32,483 nucleotides of DNA from an uncultured Prevotella sp. Lineage in GTDB: Bacteria; Bacteroidota; Bacteroidia; Bacteroidales; Bacteroidaceae. Location: the NCBI GenBank assembly GCA_900554695.1, contig USHV01000032.1, positions 1-32,483 on the forward strand, read 5' to 3'. Made by a program: the position numbers and the translations under genes. Of this stretch, positions 8,845-16,873 are shown piece by piece. The notes below the pieces were generated by a model. That model had not been told where the DNA came from. It searched no databases and saw only the letters and a program-made list of their open reading frames with translations. How positions within the stretch are numbered: the stretch's first letter is position 1; each line of letters opens with the position of its first letter.

Positions 8845-11076
8845 ATGAAAAAATTTATAACAATGGCTGTTGTTGCAGCGTTTGCTGCTAATGTGGCCAA
8901 GGCTCAGTCGGTTCCGGTCTATCTTGACGCGACTAAGCCCATCGAACAGCGTGTGGAGGATGCGCTGAAGCGTATGACGCTCGACGAGAAAATAGCTGTC
9001 ATACACGCTCAAAGCAAGTTCAGCTCGCCGGGCGTGGCACGCCTCGGCTTCCCTGATTTCTGGACAGACGACGGACCTCATGGCGTTCGTCCCGACGTGC
9101 TTTGGGATGAATGGGAGCAGGCCGGACAGACAAACGACTCGTGTGTGGCTTTTCCTGCGCTCACATGTCTTGCCGCTACGTGGAATCCTCAGATGGCAAT
9201 GGCTTACGGTAAGGCTCTCGGCGAGGAGGCGCTCTATCGTGGCAAGGACATGATTCTCGGTCCTGGCGTCAACATTCTGCGCACACCTCTCGGCGGACGT
9301 AACTTCGAGTATATGGGTGAAGACCCTTATCTGACATCACGTATGGTGGTGCCTTATGTTCAGGGACTGCAGTCCAATGGCGTTGCAGCCTGCGTAAAGC
9401 ATTTCGCTCTGAACAATGACGAGGAATATCGCAATCAGGTTAATGTCATCGTTGACGACCGTGCTCTTTACGAAATATATCTTCCGGCATTCAAGGCTGC
9501 CGTTACCGAAGGACACGTATGGGGACTCATGGGTGCCTACAACCTTTATAATGATCAGCACAACTGCCATAACAAGCGTCTGCTCTGCGACATCCTGAAA
9601 GGCGAGTGGGGCTTCGACGGCGTTGTGGTATCCGATTGGGGCGGTGCGCATGATACACGCCAGGCTGTTGAGAACGGACTCGATATGGAGTTCGGAACAT
9701 GGACCGATGGCCTTTCTTTCGGCGAATCGAACGCATACAACAACTATTATCTCGCCCGTCCTTACCGCGAGTTGATACAGAAGGGCGAATATTCTACAAA
9801 AGAACTCGACGATAAGGTGCGTCGCGTACTGCGTCTCTTCTTCCGCACTACGATGCGTACAGACCGTGGAAACGGCTCCATGAATTCTGAGGCTCATTAT
9901 GCTACGGCACGACGTGTGGCTGATGAGGGCATCGTTCTCCTCAAGAACGAAGGCAATCTGCTGCCGCTCGACACCACGAAAGCGCTCCGCGTGCTCGTTG
10001 TCGGTGAGAATGCCATTAAGATGATGACCGTAGGCGGAGGCAGTTCGTCGCTGAAAGCACAGCGTGAGACGCTTCCTATTGAGGGCATGCGCAAATATAT
10101 GGGCAATATGATCAAGATAGATTATGCCCGTGGTTATGTAGGCGACACTATCGGTGAGTACAATGGCGTTGTTGCAAAACAGAAACTCTATGAGCCGCGT
10201 ACGGCCGACGAACTCATTGCCGAGGCTGTAGATAAGGCCAAAAATGCCGATTGCGTGGTGTTCTTCGGCGGTTTGAACAAGAGCGATTATCAGGATGCTG
10301 AAGGTCACGACCGCAAGGAGTACGGTCTGCCTTACGGTCAGGACCGTGTGGTTGAGGCTCTTGCAAAGGTCCATAAGAACATAGTATTCGTCAATATATC
10401 AGGTAATCCGGTTGCCATGCCGTGGCGTAACAAGGTTAAATCCATCGTACAGGGCTGGTTCCTTGGCTCTACTGCCGGCGAGGGTCTGGCCGATGTGCTT
10501 ACCGGACGCGCCAATCCTTCAGGCAAGTTGCCTTACACATGGTGGCAGAAGCTTGACGATGTGGCTGCCCATAAGCTCAATACTTATCCGGGAACATGGC
10601 GAGACGGCAAGAAGATCATCGACGAAGAATATAAGGAAGGAATCTTTGTAGGCTACCGTTGGGCTGATAAGGAGAACATAAAACCGGTGTTCGCATTCGG
10701 TCACGGCTTGAGTTACACCACTTTCAAGATAGGCAAGGCAACTGCCGACAAGACCAGAATGGCCCAGGGCGACAGCATAAGCTTCACCGTCAGCGTTACC
10801 AATACGGGCAGCAAGGCAGGCTCTGAGGTCGTGCAGCTTTATGTACGCGACTGCAAATCTTCGCTTGTCCGCCCGTACAAGGAACTTAAAGCCTTCAAGA
10901 AAGTGAGCCTCCAGCCAGGCGAGACCAAGCAGGTTAAGCTGACCATAGGCACTGATGCCTTGAGCTTCTTCGATGACAAAGCCCACAAATGGACAGCTGA
11001 ACCGGGTGACTTCGAAGCTTTGATAGGCAACTCTTCAGATAATCTTAAACAGAAAGTTAAATTTGTTTTAATGTGA
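8845..11076 (+). CDS. Periplasmic glycoside hydrolase family 3 beta-glucosidase
   Basis: This 743-residue enzyme should release glucose from the non-reducing ends of imported beta-gluco-oligosaccharides. The signal peptide ends AKA at about residue 20 and there is no lipobox, so it should be soluble in the periplasm. The N-terminal TIM barrel carries the family nucleophile Asp264 in VVVSDWGG, and the alpha/beta sandwich domain carries the likely acid/base Glu486 in DAEGHDR. A fibronectin-III-like domain closes the protein from about residue 640 (VVQLYVRD). It has its own promoter and is followed by a strong hairpin terminator. It differs clearly from the next GH3, so the pair is probably complementary in linkage preference and not a recent duplication. 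Confidence 0.95.
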   Translation: MKKFITMAVVAAFAANVAKAQSVPVYLDATKPIEQRVEDALKRMTLDEKIAVIHAQSKFSSPGVARLGFPDFWTDDGPHGVRPDVLWDEWEQAGQTNDSCVAFPALTCLAATWNPQMAMAYGKALGEEALYRGKDMILGPGVNILRTPLGGRNFEYMGEDPYLTSRMVVPYVQGLQSNGVAACVKHFALNNDEEYRNQVNVIVDDRALYEIYLPAFKAAVTEGHVWGLMGAYNLYNDQHNCHNKRLLCDILKGEWGFDGVVVSDWGGAHDTRQAVENGLDMEFGTWTDGLSFGESNAYNNYYLARPYRELIQKGEYSTKELDDKVRRVLRLFFRTTMRTDRGNGSMNSEAHYATARRVADEGIVLLKNEGNLLPLDTTKALRVLVVGENAIKMMTVGGGSSSLKAQRETLPIEGMRKYMGNMIKIDYARGYVGDTIGEYNGVVAKQKLYEPRTADELIAEAVDKAKNADCVVFFGGLNKSDYQDAEGHDRKEYGLPYGQDRVVEALAKVHKNIVFVNISGNPVAMPWRNKVKSIVQGWFLGSTAGEGLADVLTGRANPSGKLPYTWWQKLDDVAAHKLNTYPGTWRDGKKIIDEEYKEGIFVGYRWADKENIKPVFAFGHGLSYTTFKIGKATADKTRMAQGDSISFTVSVTNTGSKAGSEVVQLYVRDCKSSLVRPYKELKAFKKVSLQPGETKQVKLTIGTDALSFFDDKAHKWTAEPGDFEALIGNSSDNLKQKVKFVLM

Positions 11077-11086
11077 TAATTTGTGT

Positions 11087-11129
11087 CACAGGCCGGAGGA
11101 CATAAGTTGTCCGGTCTGTGTATTTTTTT
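11087..11129 (+). terminator. Intrinsic terminator between the two GH3 genes
   Basis: CACAGGCCGGA (11087-11097) pairs with TCCGGTCTGTG (11110-11120) with one G-T pair. The run TATTTTTTT follows directly at 11121-11129. The next gene starts only about 20 nt later with no visible promoter of its own. Confidence 0.85.
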
Positions 11130-11149
11130 ACCATTATTATTTTATTATT

Positions 11150-13411
11150 ATGATATCAATACGTAAAACATTGACGACAATAGCATCGTGTGTGCTCGCC
11201 CTTACTGCTACGGCGCAGAACACAGACATGGATAAGTTTGTCAACGATCTTATGTCGCGCATGACTCTTCAGGAGAAAATAGGTCAGCTAAATCTTCAGG
11301 TGGCCGGCGACATCACCACCGGAAATGCTCAGGACACCCAGGTGGCAAGCCTCATAAGGTCAGGAAAAATGGGTGGAGTGTTCAACATTAAGGGAGTTGA
11401 AAATATAAAGGAACTCCAGAAGATTGCGGTTAAGCAGAGTCGTCTGGGTATTCCTTTGCTCGTGGGCATGGATGTCATCCATGGTTATGAGACGATATTC
11501 CCCATTCCGTTTGCCCTCTCGTGCAGTTGGGATGTGTCAGCAGTCGAGGAAGCTGCCCGCATAGCGGCAAAGGAAGCCTCTGCCGACGGTATAAACTGGG
11601 TTTACAGCCCTATGGTTGACATCTGTGTCGATGCCCGTTGGGGCCGTATAGCCGAGGGCAACGGTGAAGATCCTTATCTCGGCTCACAGATGGCAAAGGC
11701 CATGATACGTGGTTATCAGGGCGATCTCAGCAGAAATTCCAACGTGATGGCCTGCCTCAAACACTTCGCTCTTTATGGTGCTGTGGAGTCAGGTCTCGAC
11801 TACAACACCGTAGATATGAGTCGCCTGCGCATGTTCAACCAGTACTTCCCGCCCTATAAGGCAGCCGTTGAGGCAGGTGCCGGCAGCATCATGTCGTCGT
11901 TCAACATCGTTGACGGAATTCCGGCTACAGCCAACAAGTGGCTGCTCGACGACGTGCTGCGCAAGCTTTGGAAGTTCGACGGATTCGTTGTGACCGACTA
12001 CGGTTCAATAGGTGAGATGATAAGCCACGGCGTGGGAGGTGATCTTAAAAACGCTTCTGTCTTGGCTCTCAATGCCGGCACCGACATGGATATGTGTTCT
12101 ACGGGATTCTTGAATACGTTGGAGCAGTCATTAAAGGACGGCACCATAACTGAGGAAGCCATCAACACGGCATGCCGCAGAGTGCTCGAGGCAAAATATA
12201 AGCTTGGCCTTTTTGCCGACCCATACAAGTATTGCGACACCAAGCGTCGCAAGAAAGACATCTTCACAGCCGACAACCGTGCCGCAGCACGCCGCATAGC
12301 TGCCGAGACATTTGTCCTGCTGAAGAACCAAAACAACCTTCTGCCGTTGAAGCGCGAGGGCAAGATTGCTCTTATAGGTCCGTTGGCAAACACCCGCGCC
12401 AACATGGCCGGAACATGGTGTGTGGCATATACTCCCGATAAGTATTCCACACTTAAGGAAGGATTTGAACGTGCGCTCCAAGGCAAAGCAGAGCTGCTCT
12501 ACGCACAGGGCTGCAACCTCATGGCCGACTCTTTGCGCCAGCGTGCAGCCGAGTCCGGCAAGACCATAGAACGTGGCGACGATGCCGCTCTCAAGGCTGA
12601 GGCTCTTGCTGTTGCCGCCAAGGCCGATGTCATTGTATGTGCAATGGGTGAGAGCGCTGATATGTCAGGCGAGTGCGCCAGCCGTTCAGACCTCCGTCTG
12701 CCCGACGTACAGCGCGAATTGCTCGCCGAACTCGTAAAATTGGGCAAGCCGATCGTGATGCTCAACTTCTCCGGACGTCCGACAGTGCTTACATGGGAGC
12801 AGGACAATGTTGACGCAATACTCAATGTATGGTTCGGAGGCAGCGAGGCTGCCGATGCCATTTGCGATGTAGTGTTCGGCGATGTTGCTCCGAGCGGCCG
12901 ACTCACAATGACATTCCCCCGCACGACAGGTCAAGTACCTATGTACTATAACCACATGAACACCGGTCGTCCCGTACCCGAAGGTACAAAGGAATTCCGC
13001 AAATTCGCTACCAACTGGCTCGACAACGTGAACGATCCGCTCTATCCTTTCGGTTACGGTCTCACATACACGACCTTCAGCTACGGCAAGCCCGTTGTAA
13101 CAGGTTCAGGCCGCAACTTCAAGGCTTCGGTCACTGTGACCAACACCGGTTCGCGTGACGCTTACGAAGTTGTGCAGCTCTACATGCGCGATCCGGCCGC
13201 TTCTATAGCCCGTCCGGTTAAGGAACTGAAAGGATTCAACCGCATCATGCTCAAGGCAGGCGAGAGCAAGGAGGTAACTTTCGACATCACCGAGAAAGAA
13301 CTCTCTTATTACAATGCCGAAGGCCGCCAGGTGTTCGAACCCGGAAAGTTCGACATAATGCTCGGTCCCGACAGTCGCTCGCTCCAGACCGTAAGCATAA
13401 CGGCTGAGTGA
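11150..13411 (+). CDS. bglX: Periplasmic GH3 beta-glucosidase, BglX type
   Basis: I start this 753-residue protein at the ATG at 11150, where a signal peptide begins (MISIRKTLTT, ending TATAQ). The frame is open from 11081, but that upstream part runs through the terminator hairpin. The TIM barrel has nucleophile Asp283 in FVVTDYGS, and the second domain has probable acid/base Glu508 in MSGECASRSDLRLP, the pattern of BglX-type periplasmic beta-glucosidases. A fibronectin-III-like domain ends the protein (VVQLYMRDPAAS). Its role is the final trimming of beta-gluco-oligosaccharides to glucose. It lies right behind an intrinsic terminator, so its expression probably depends on read-through from the first GH3 gene. 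The strong hairpin at 13449 ends the locus. Confidence 0.95.
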   Translation: MISIRKTLTTIASCVLALTATAQNTDMDKFVNDLMSRMTLQEKIGQLNLQVAGDITTGNAQDTQVASLIRSGKMGGVFNIKGVENIKELQKIAVKQSRLGIPLLVGMDVIHGYETIFPIPFALSCSWDVSAVEEAARIAAKEASADGINWVYSPMVDICVDARWGRIAEGNGEDPYLGSQMAKAMIRGYQGDLSRNSNVMACLKHFALYGAVESGLDYNTVDMSRLRMFNQYFPPYKAAVEAGAGSIMSSFNIVDGIPATANKWLLDDVLRKLWKFDGFVVTDYGSIGEMISHGVGGDLKNASVLALNAGTDMDMCSTGFLNTLEQSLKDGTITEEAINTACRRVLEAKYKLGLFADPYKYCDTKRRKKDIFTADNRAAARRIAAETFVLLKNQNNLLPLKREGKIALIGPLANTRANMAGTWCVAYTPDKYSTLKEGFERALQGKAELLYAQGCNLMADSLRQRAAESGKTIERGDDAALKAEALAVAAKADVIVCAMGESADMSGECASRSDLRLPDVQRELLAELVKLGKPIVMLNFSGRPTVLTWEQDNVDAILNVWFGGSEAADAICDVVFGDVAPSGRLTMTFPRTTGQVPMYYNHMNTGRPVPEGTKEFRKFATNWLDNVNDPLYPFGYGLTYTTFSYGKPVVTGSGRNFKASVTVTNTGSRDAYEVVQLYMRDPAASIARPVKELKGFNRIMLKAGESKEVTFDITEKELSYYNAEGRQVFEPGKFDIMLGPDSRSLQTVSITAE

Positions 13412-13448
13412 CGCCGCTATGTAAGGATTTGAAATATAACGAAATATA

Positions 13449-13512
13449 AAAAAGGAGACTTTCCTGCTTACGACAGTTATGATGTTAGAATAAGCCGGAA
13501 GGTCTCCTTTTT
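13449..13512 (+). terminator. Long intrinsic terminator ending the glucan locus
   Basis: The left arm begins AAAAAGGAGAC at 13449 and the right arm ends GTCTCCTTTTT at 13512. Pairing continues inward through TTCC/GGAA to CTTA/TAAG with two imperfect positions, giving a stem of about 22 bp and a loop near 20 nt. A-run and T-run flanks make it potentially active in both directions. Confidence 0.85.
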
Positions 13513-13530
13513 AAAAAACGGGAATCTGTT

Positions 13531-13561
13531 TTTGTAAATTCATAATATTGTCTTATCTTTG
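13531..13561 (+). promoter_or_regulatory. Promoter of the split regulator gene
   Basis: TTTG at 13531-13534 and TATCTTTG at 13554-13561 are 19 bp apart, a strong Bacteroidetes promoter match. Transcription should start near 13568. This rules out the upstream TTG at 13548 as start and supports the ATG at 13608. Confidence 0.7.
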
Positions 13562-13607
13562 CAATATATTGCATTATCATATGTTTCATTCGGGAAACGA
13601 TGATTGT

Positions 13608-14252
13608 ATGAGAATTTTATTACTACTAATTTTTATACTGGCTCCGTTGAGACATGCCGCTGCTGTCACACGTGCCGATTCGCTTTATAATTGTATTGAT
13701 GAGGCCATTGCCAATTCAAGCAAGTATATAGCCAAGCGCGAAAGTTACATACGCCACATCCGCAACATGTATGCCGCAGCCGCCAATCCGTCGGCGCGTT
13801 ATTCCATAGCCCTCGAACTTTATAGAGAATACCGGGCTTTCATGAGCGATTCCGCCCTTGCATGGCTCGACCGTGCTGAGACCATAGCGCGTGTCAGCGG
13901 CGATGCTGCCGGCGAGAACCGCTGCCGTGTGCTTGCAGCCTATCTGTGTTCTTCCACAGGTATGTACACCGAGGCGGTGGATATACTTGCCGGCGTGGAC
14001 ATGACGAAGTTCGACAGGCAGGGACTTGTGGATTACTACATGGCCTGCAATCATCTCTACGGCGAGTTGGGCTATTACAGCAAGGTTGACGCTCTCAAGA
14101 AAAGATACCTCTCGTTGTCGGCTCTTTATGCCGACTCGCTCATAGCCACGGCTGATGCCGACAGCGACATCCGCCTGCAACTGCTCGAGACACGGGCTTA
14201 CGGACGGGGCGACTACATCGCTGCCCTGCGCTATAACGACCGCCGGCTGTAA
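13608..14252 (+). CDS. N-terminal fragment of the split regulator: exported TPR sensor part
   Basis: This 214-residue fragment runs from the ATG at 13608 to the TAA at 14250. It has a clear signal peptide and helical TPR-like repeats (ALEL.REYRAF and AWLDRAETIA segments), but no membrane anchor and no DNA-binding part. If translated alone it would be a free periplasmic protein. It should be read together with the downstream fragment. Confidence 0.6.
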   Translation: MRILLLLIFILAPLRHAAAVTRADSLYNCIDEAIANSSKYIAKRESYIRHIRNMYAAAANPSARYSIALELYREYRAFMSDSALAWLDRAETIARVSGDAAGENRCRVLAAYLCSSTGMYTEAVDILAGVDMTKFDRQGLVDYYMACNHLYGELGYYSKVDALKKRYLSLSALYADSLIATADADSDIRLQLLETRAYGRGDYIAALRYNDRRL

Positions 14253-14276
14253 CTCACCGACAAGAATTCTCACCGC

Positions 14277-15299
14277 ATGGCGATAGTCTCTTTCTATCGT
14301 TTCCTCGACTACAAGATGCTCGGCAACACCGAGGAATGGACCTACTGGCTCGCCCTCTCGGTGCTCAACGATGTGCGTAATGCCGTGCTTGACCAGGGCG
14401 CGCTGTGGGAACTGGCAAACACCATGTACACCAACGGCGAGATAGAACGCTCCTACCGCTACATAAATTTCGCTTCAGATTGCGCCACGAAGTTCGGCAC
14501 CCGACTGCGCAACCAGCAGATTACGCCTGTGATGCAGGCCATAGACAAGATATATCAGATGCAGAACCGCCGCGAGAACACATATCTCAAGACGGCAATC
14601 GTGGTGTCAGTGGTTTTCCTTGTCATAGTGCTCGCGTTTCTCTTCTATCTCAACCGCCAGCGGCACAAGCTCGCCCTGGCTCAGACAGAGCTCAGTGAGA
14701 AGAACGCACAGCTGACCGACCTCAACGCCGAGATGAAACATACGCTCGACGACCTCGACACGCTCAACCACCGGCTTGTGGCGACAGGCAATCATCTCAA
14801 CGAGGCTGTGGCAGGGCTCGACGAGAGCAACAGGGTGAAAGAAAAGTATATCGGACTGTTCCTGCGCCAGTGTTCGTCTTACATCGACCGCATGGACGCC
14901 ATGCGTCGCGACATGCTCGCCATGCTCAAGTCGAAACGCTATGCCGACCTTTACAACCTTATGAAAAACCATAACTTCCGCGACAGGGAGCGTGAGGAAC
15001 TTTTCGAGATATTCGATTCCACATTCATTCGGCTTTTCCCTACCTTTGTCGATGAGTTCAACCAGTTGCTCAGGCCCGAGTGCCGCATATCTTTGCCCGA
15101 CCAGTCGAAGCTGACAACGGGAATACGCATATTAGCCCTAATTCGCCTTGGCATCGACGACAGCTCGAAGATAGCCGAGTTCCTGCATTTCTCGGTAAAC
15201 ACAATATATAACTATCGCGCCAAAATAAAGAACGGATCTGCCGTAAACCGCGATGAATTCGAGAATTTTGTGAAATCTATAGGTCTGCCTAAGGCGTGA
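14277..15299 (+). CDS. C-terminal fragment of the split regulator: membrane segment, coiled coil and HTH
   Basis: This 340-residue fragment begins with the remaining TPR-like helices. It continues with a transmembrane segment at about residues 103-123 (AIVVSVVFLVIVLAFLFYL), then a coiled coil (about 130-185). It ends in the DUF6377-type cytoplasmic domain, whose last part reads as a helix-turn-helix (SSKIAEFLHFSVNTIYNYRA, about 293-312). Without the upstream half it has no signal peptide and an incomplete sensor. Internal initiation at 14277 could still give a membrane-anchored DNA-binding protein without ligand control; this is inference. Confidence 0.65.
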   Translation: MAIVSFYRFLDYKMLGNTEEWTYWLALSVLNDVRNAVLDQGALWELANTMYTNGEIERSYRYINFASDCATKFGTRLRNQQITPVMQAIDKIYQMQNRRENTYLKTAIVVSVVFLVIVLAFLFYLNRQRHKLALAQTELSEKNAQLTDLNAEMKHTLDDLDTLNHRLVATGNHLNEAVAGLDESNRVKEKYIGLFLRQCSSYIDRMDAMRRDMLAMLKSKRYADLYNLMKNHNFRDREREELFEIFDSTFIRLFPTFVDEFNQLLRPECRISLPDQSKLTTGIRILALIRLGIDDSSKIAEFLHFSVNTIYNYRAKIKNGSAVNRDEFENFVKSIGLPKA

Positions 15300-15318
15300 C
15301 GACGGCCTGCGGGCCATA

Positions 15319-15423
15319 TATAGACGCGCACAGAGCCTCGCACCGTACGGGCCTGTAAGTGCCCGCACTGATGCCTTTGCGCGCCCAGAAACGCTTATTC
15401 CGTCTCTGTGCGCAATATCTATA
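15319..15423. other. Structured intergenic element with nested inverted repeats
   Basis: TATAGA plus GCGCACAGAG (15319-15335) pairs with CTCTGTGCGC plus TCTATA (15404-15423), with a 1-nt against 4-nt bulge between the two helices. Inside lies a smaller stem CGGGC and GCCCG around 15348-15365. The fold could be a structured 3' UTR, a bidirectional terminator or a small element between convergent genes. No T-run fixes a direction. Confidence 0.4.
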
Positions 15424-15462
15424 AGCAATGCCGTTGCGGCGTCCTGCCTGCGGCATGAATGA

Positions 15463-15505
15463 CATAAAAACTCCGAAATAAAGCATTTATTTCATAAAAA
15501 CTCCG
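15463..15505. repeat. 13-bp direct repeat flanking a perfect palindrome
   Basis: CATAAAAACTCCG occurs at 15463-15475 and again at 15493-15505. Exactly between them is AAATAAA-GCA-TTTATTT (15476-15492), a perfect 7-bp stem with a 3-nt loop. The repeat-palindrome-repeat layout is compact and symmetrical. Confidence 0.55.
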
Positions 15506-15557
15506 GCAATGTACGGACGGCTCCGCCGCCCGTCATGCTTCCGTGTGTCATTGCCGG
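15503..15557 (-). terminator. Inverted repeat just past the symporter stop, possible terminator
   Basis: CCGGCAATG (15503-15511) pairs perfectly with CATTGCCGG (15549-15557), and an inner GACGG and CCGTC pair lies within. It starts 9 nt beyond the symporter stop on the minus strand. There is no strong T-run, so termination is only suggested. Confidence 0.4.
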
Positions 15558-15565
15558 CGTGAGTG

Positions 15566-16738
15566 TCAGGCTTTGGCGGCCTTACTTCCGAATATCTTAT
15601 CTACCACAAGCGCCACCGCACCGTCGCCCGTCACGTTGCAGGCCGTGCCGAAACTGTCCATGGCTATGTAAAGCGCAATCATAAGAGCCTGGTCCTGCTC
15701 GCCGAATCCCAGTACCGACGCCAGCGGTGCCAGCGCCGCCATTATTGAGCCTCCGGGCACTCCCGGCGCCGCCACCATCATCACAGACAGCAGCATCACG
15801 AATCCCGTGAAGAGCATTGCGTCGTGCGGCATGCCCTTCATTATGCAGATGGTCAGCGCACAGGCCGTTATCTTCATCACCGATCCCGACATGTGTATCG
15901 TTGCACAGAGCGGCACGGTGAAGCCCGCCACATCGTTGCTCACGCCGTTAAGCTCGGTCTGACGCAGCGTCACCGGTATTGTTGCAGCCGACGACGATGT
16001 GCCCAGGGCCGTGAAGTATGCCGGCAGCATGCGCCACAGCAGGCGCAGCGGATTGCGCCGCGTAATGGCGCCTGCCACTATGAACTGATAGAGCAGTATG
16101 ACAATGTGCAGCACGAATATCACTACTATTATCTTGGCAAACACGCTCATTATGGCGTAGGCGTCGCCGGTGGCGGTCATGTTGAGGAACATTCCGAAAA
16201 TGTATGGCGGCAACAGCGGTATGATGGCCTTGCTTATCACCTTGCCGGTGATGTCCATCATCTCGTCGGCTCCCTTTCTCAGCACCTCTGCGTCGCCGTA
16301 GGCTATGCCCAGACCCATTATGAACGACAGCACGAGCGCGCTCATCACGTCGAGTATGGGCGGTATCTTGATGGTGAAATACGGTTCGATGCCATTGCCC
16401 GTGCCGCCCGACGCAGCCATCGACAGCCCCTCGGTCATTGCAGGGAACAGCGCGCTGCCCGTGCCGTAGGCGAGCATTCCGCACAGTACGGTGTCGGCAT
16501 AGGCTATCGCCACTGTTACGAGCAGCATCTTGCCCGCCGTCTTACCGATGCCCGCTATTGCCGGCGTGACGAGCCCCACGATGATTATCGGAATGAGAAA
16601 ACCCAGGAACTGGCTGAATATGGCGTTGAATGTGACAAACGGTTTTATCCACGGTTCAGTCATCACGTTGCCCAGGGCCACACCCAGGGCTATGGCTATG
16701 ATAATGCGGGGCAGCAGCCCGAATCGTATTCTTTTCAT
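15566..16738 (-). CDS. Dicarboxylate/amino acid:cation symporter (DAACS) family protein with altered substrate and cation motifs
   Basis: This 390-residue inner-membrane protein has the GltP/GltPh fold: many hydrophobic helices, hairpin 1 with a serine-rich TSSSAATIPVT (247-257), hairpin 2 APGVPGGS (324-331), and TM8 with TACNVTGD (365-372). By motif alignment, Asn368 and Asp372 match the Na+-site Asn401 and Asp405 of GltPh. The substrate-carboxylate arginine (GltPh Arg397) is Gly364, and the NMDGT motif reads HMSGS (282-286), losing the sodium-ligand Asp. This argues against glutamate or aspartate and suggests a neutral substrate such as Ser/Thr or an unknown one, with different ion coupling. 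It is the last gene in a minus-strand run after the flavodiiron gene, separated from it by a hairpin. Confidence 0.85.
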   Translation of the reverse strand: MKRIRFGLLPRIIIAIALGVALGNVMTEPWIKPFVTFNAIFSQFLGFLIPIIIVGLVTPAIAGIGKTAGKMLLVTVAIAYADTVLCGMLAYGTGSALFPAMTEGLSMAASGGTGNGIEPYFTIKIPPILDVMSALVLSFIMGLGIAYGDAEVLRKGADEMMDITGKVISKAIIPLLPPYIFGMFLNMTATGDAYAIMSVFAKIIVVIFVLHIVILLYQFIVAGAITRRNPLRLLWRMLPAYFTALGTSSSAATIPVTLRQTELNGVSNDVAGFTVPLCATIHMSGSVMKITACALTICIMKGMPHDAMLFTGFVMLLSVMMVAAPGVPGGSIMAALAPLASVLGFGEQDQALMIALYIAMDSFGTACNVTGDGAVALVVDKIFGSKAAKA

Positions 16739-16764
16739 GTGCGTAAGGTTTTGTATTAAACAAT

Positions 16765-16801
16765 ACAGGCAAGCCCGTGTTCCGAATGCGGGCTTGCCTG
16801 T
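16765..16801 (-). terminator. Strong hairpin between the flavodiiron and symporter genes
   Basis: ACAGGCAAGCCCG (16765-16777) pairs perfectly over 13 bp with CGGGCTTGCCTGT (16789-16801) around an 11-nt loop. On the minus strand it is followed by the T-containing ATTGTTTAATAC, a modest U-tract. It probably terminates or attenuates transcription after the flavodiiron gene. No clear promoter for the symporter lies between them. Confidence 0.65.
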
Positions 16802-16873
16802 GTCTTTACGGCCGGCAGTCGGGATGGTTGTCGTCCGGCCGTTTATGTGTCGCCGCTTTCTTCAGCATGGTGT

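Larger units (their letters stand above)
13608..15299 (+). pseudogene. TPR / transmembrane / HTH regulator (DUF6377-like) interrupted by an in-frame TAA
   Basis: Read as one gene this would encode about 563 residues: a signal peptide (MRILLLLIFILAP), a periplasmic TPR-like sensor, one membrane segment (coded near 14590-14650), a coiled coil and a C-terminal helix-turn-helix. That is the layout of DUF6377-type Bacteroidetes regulators and resembles SusR in principle. A TAA at 14250-14252 splits it. Both halves are in the same frame and only eight codons separate the stop from the next ATG. The flanking residues (RRL, then LTDKNSHRMAIVSFYR) read through smoothly as family sequence, so a single CAA, GAA or AAA to TAA change is the simplest explanation. 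It lies directly after the glucan locus and is its likely local regulator. A sequencing error cannot be excluded. Confidence 0.75.

Noticed and set aside
11081..11149. Upstream start for the second GH3 gene
   Set aside because: The extra 23 residues are encoded by the terminator hairpin and the signal peptide begins at 11150.
13548..13607. Upstream TTG start for the split regulator
   Set aside because: The -7 element lies at 13554-13561, so the TTG would be upstream of the transcript; the signal peptide starts at 13608.
14250..14252. Recoded stop (alternative genetic code) as the reason for the in-frame TAA
   Set aside because: TAA is used as a normal stop by other genes here, such as the SusC and SusD genes, and no recoding signal was seen.
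15824..16759. A 311-codon plus-strand frame over the symporter gene
   Set aside because: Its composition is rich in His, Arg and Tyr with no fold-like pattern, and the minus-strand frame has all symporter motifs.
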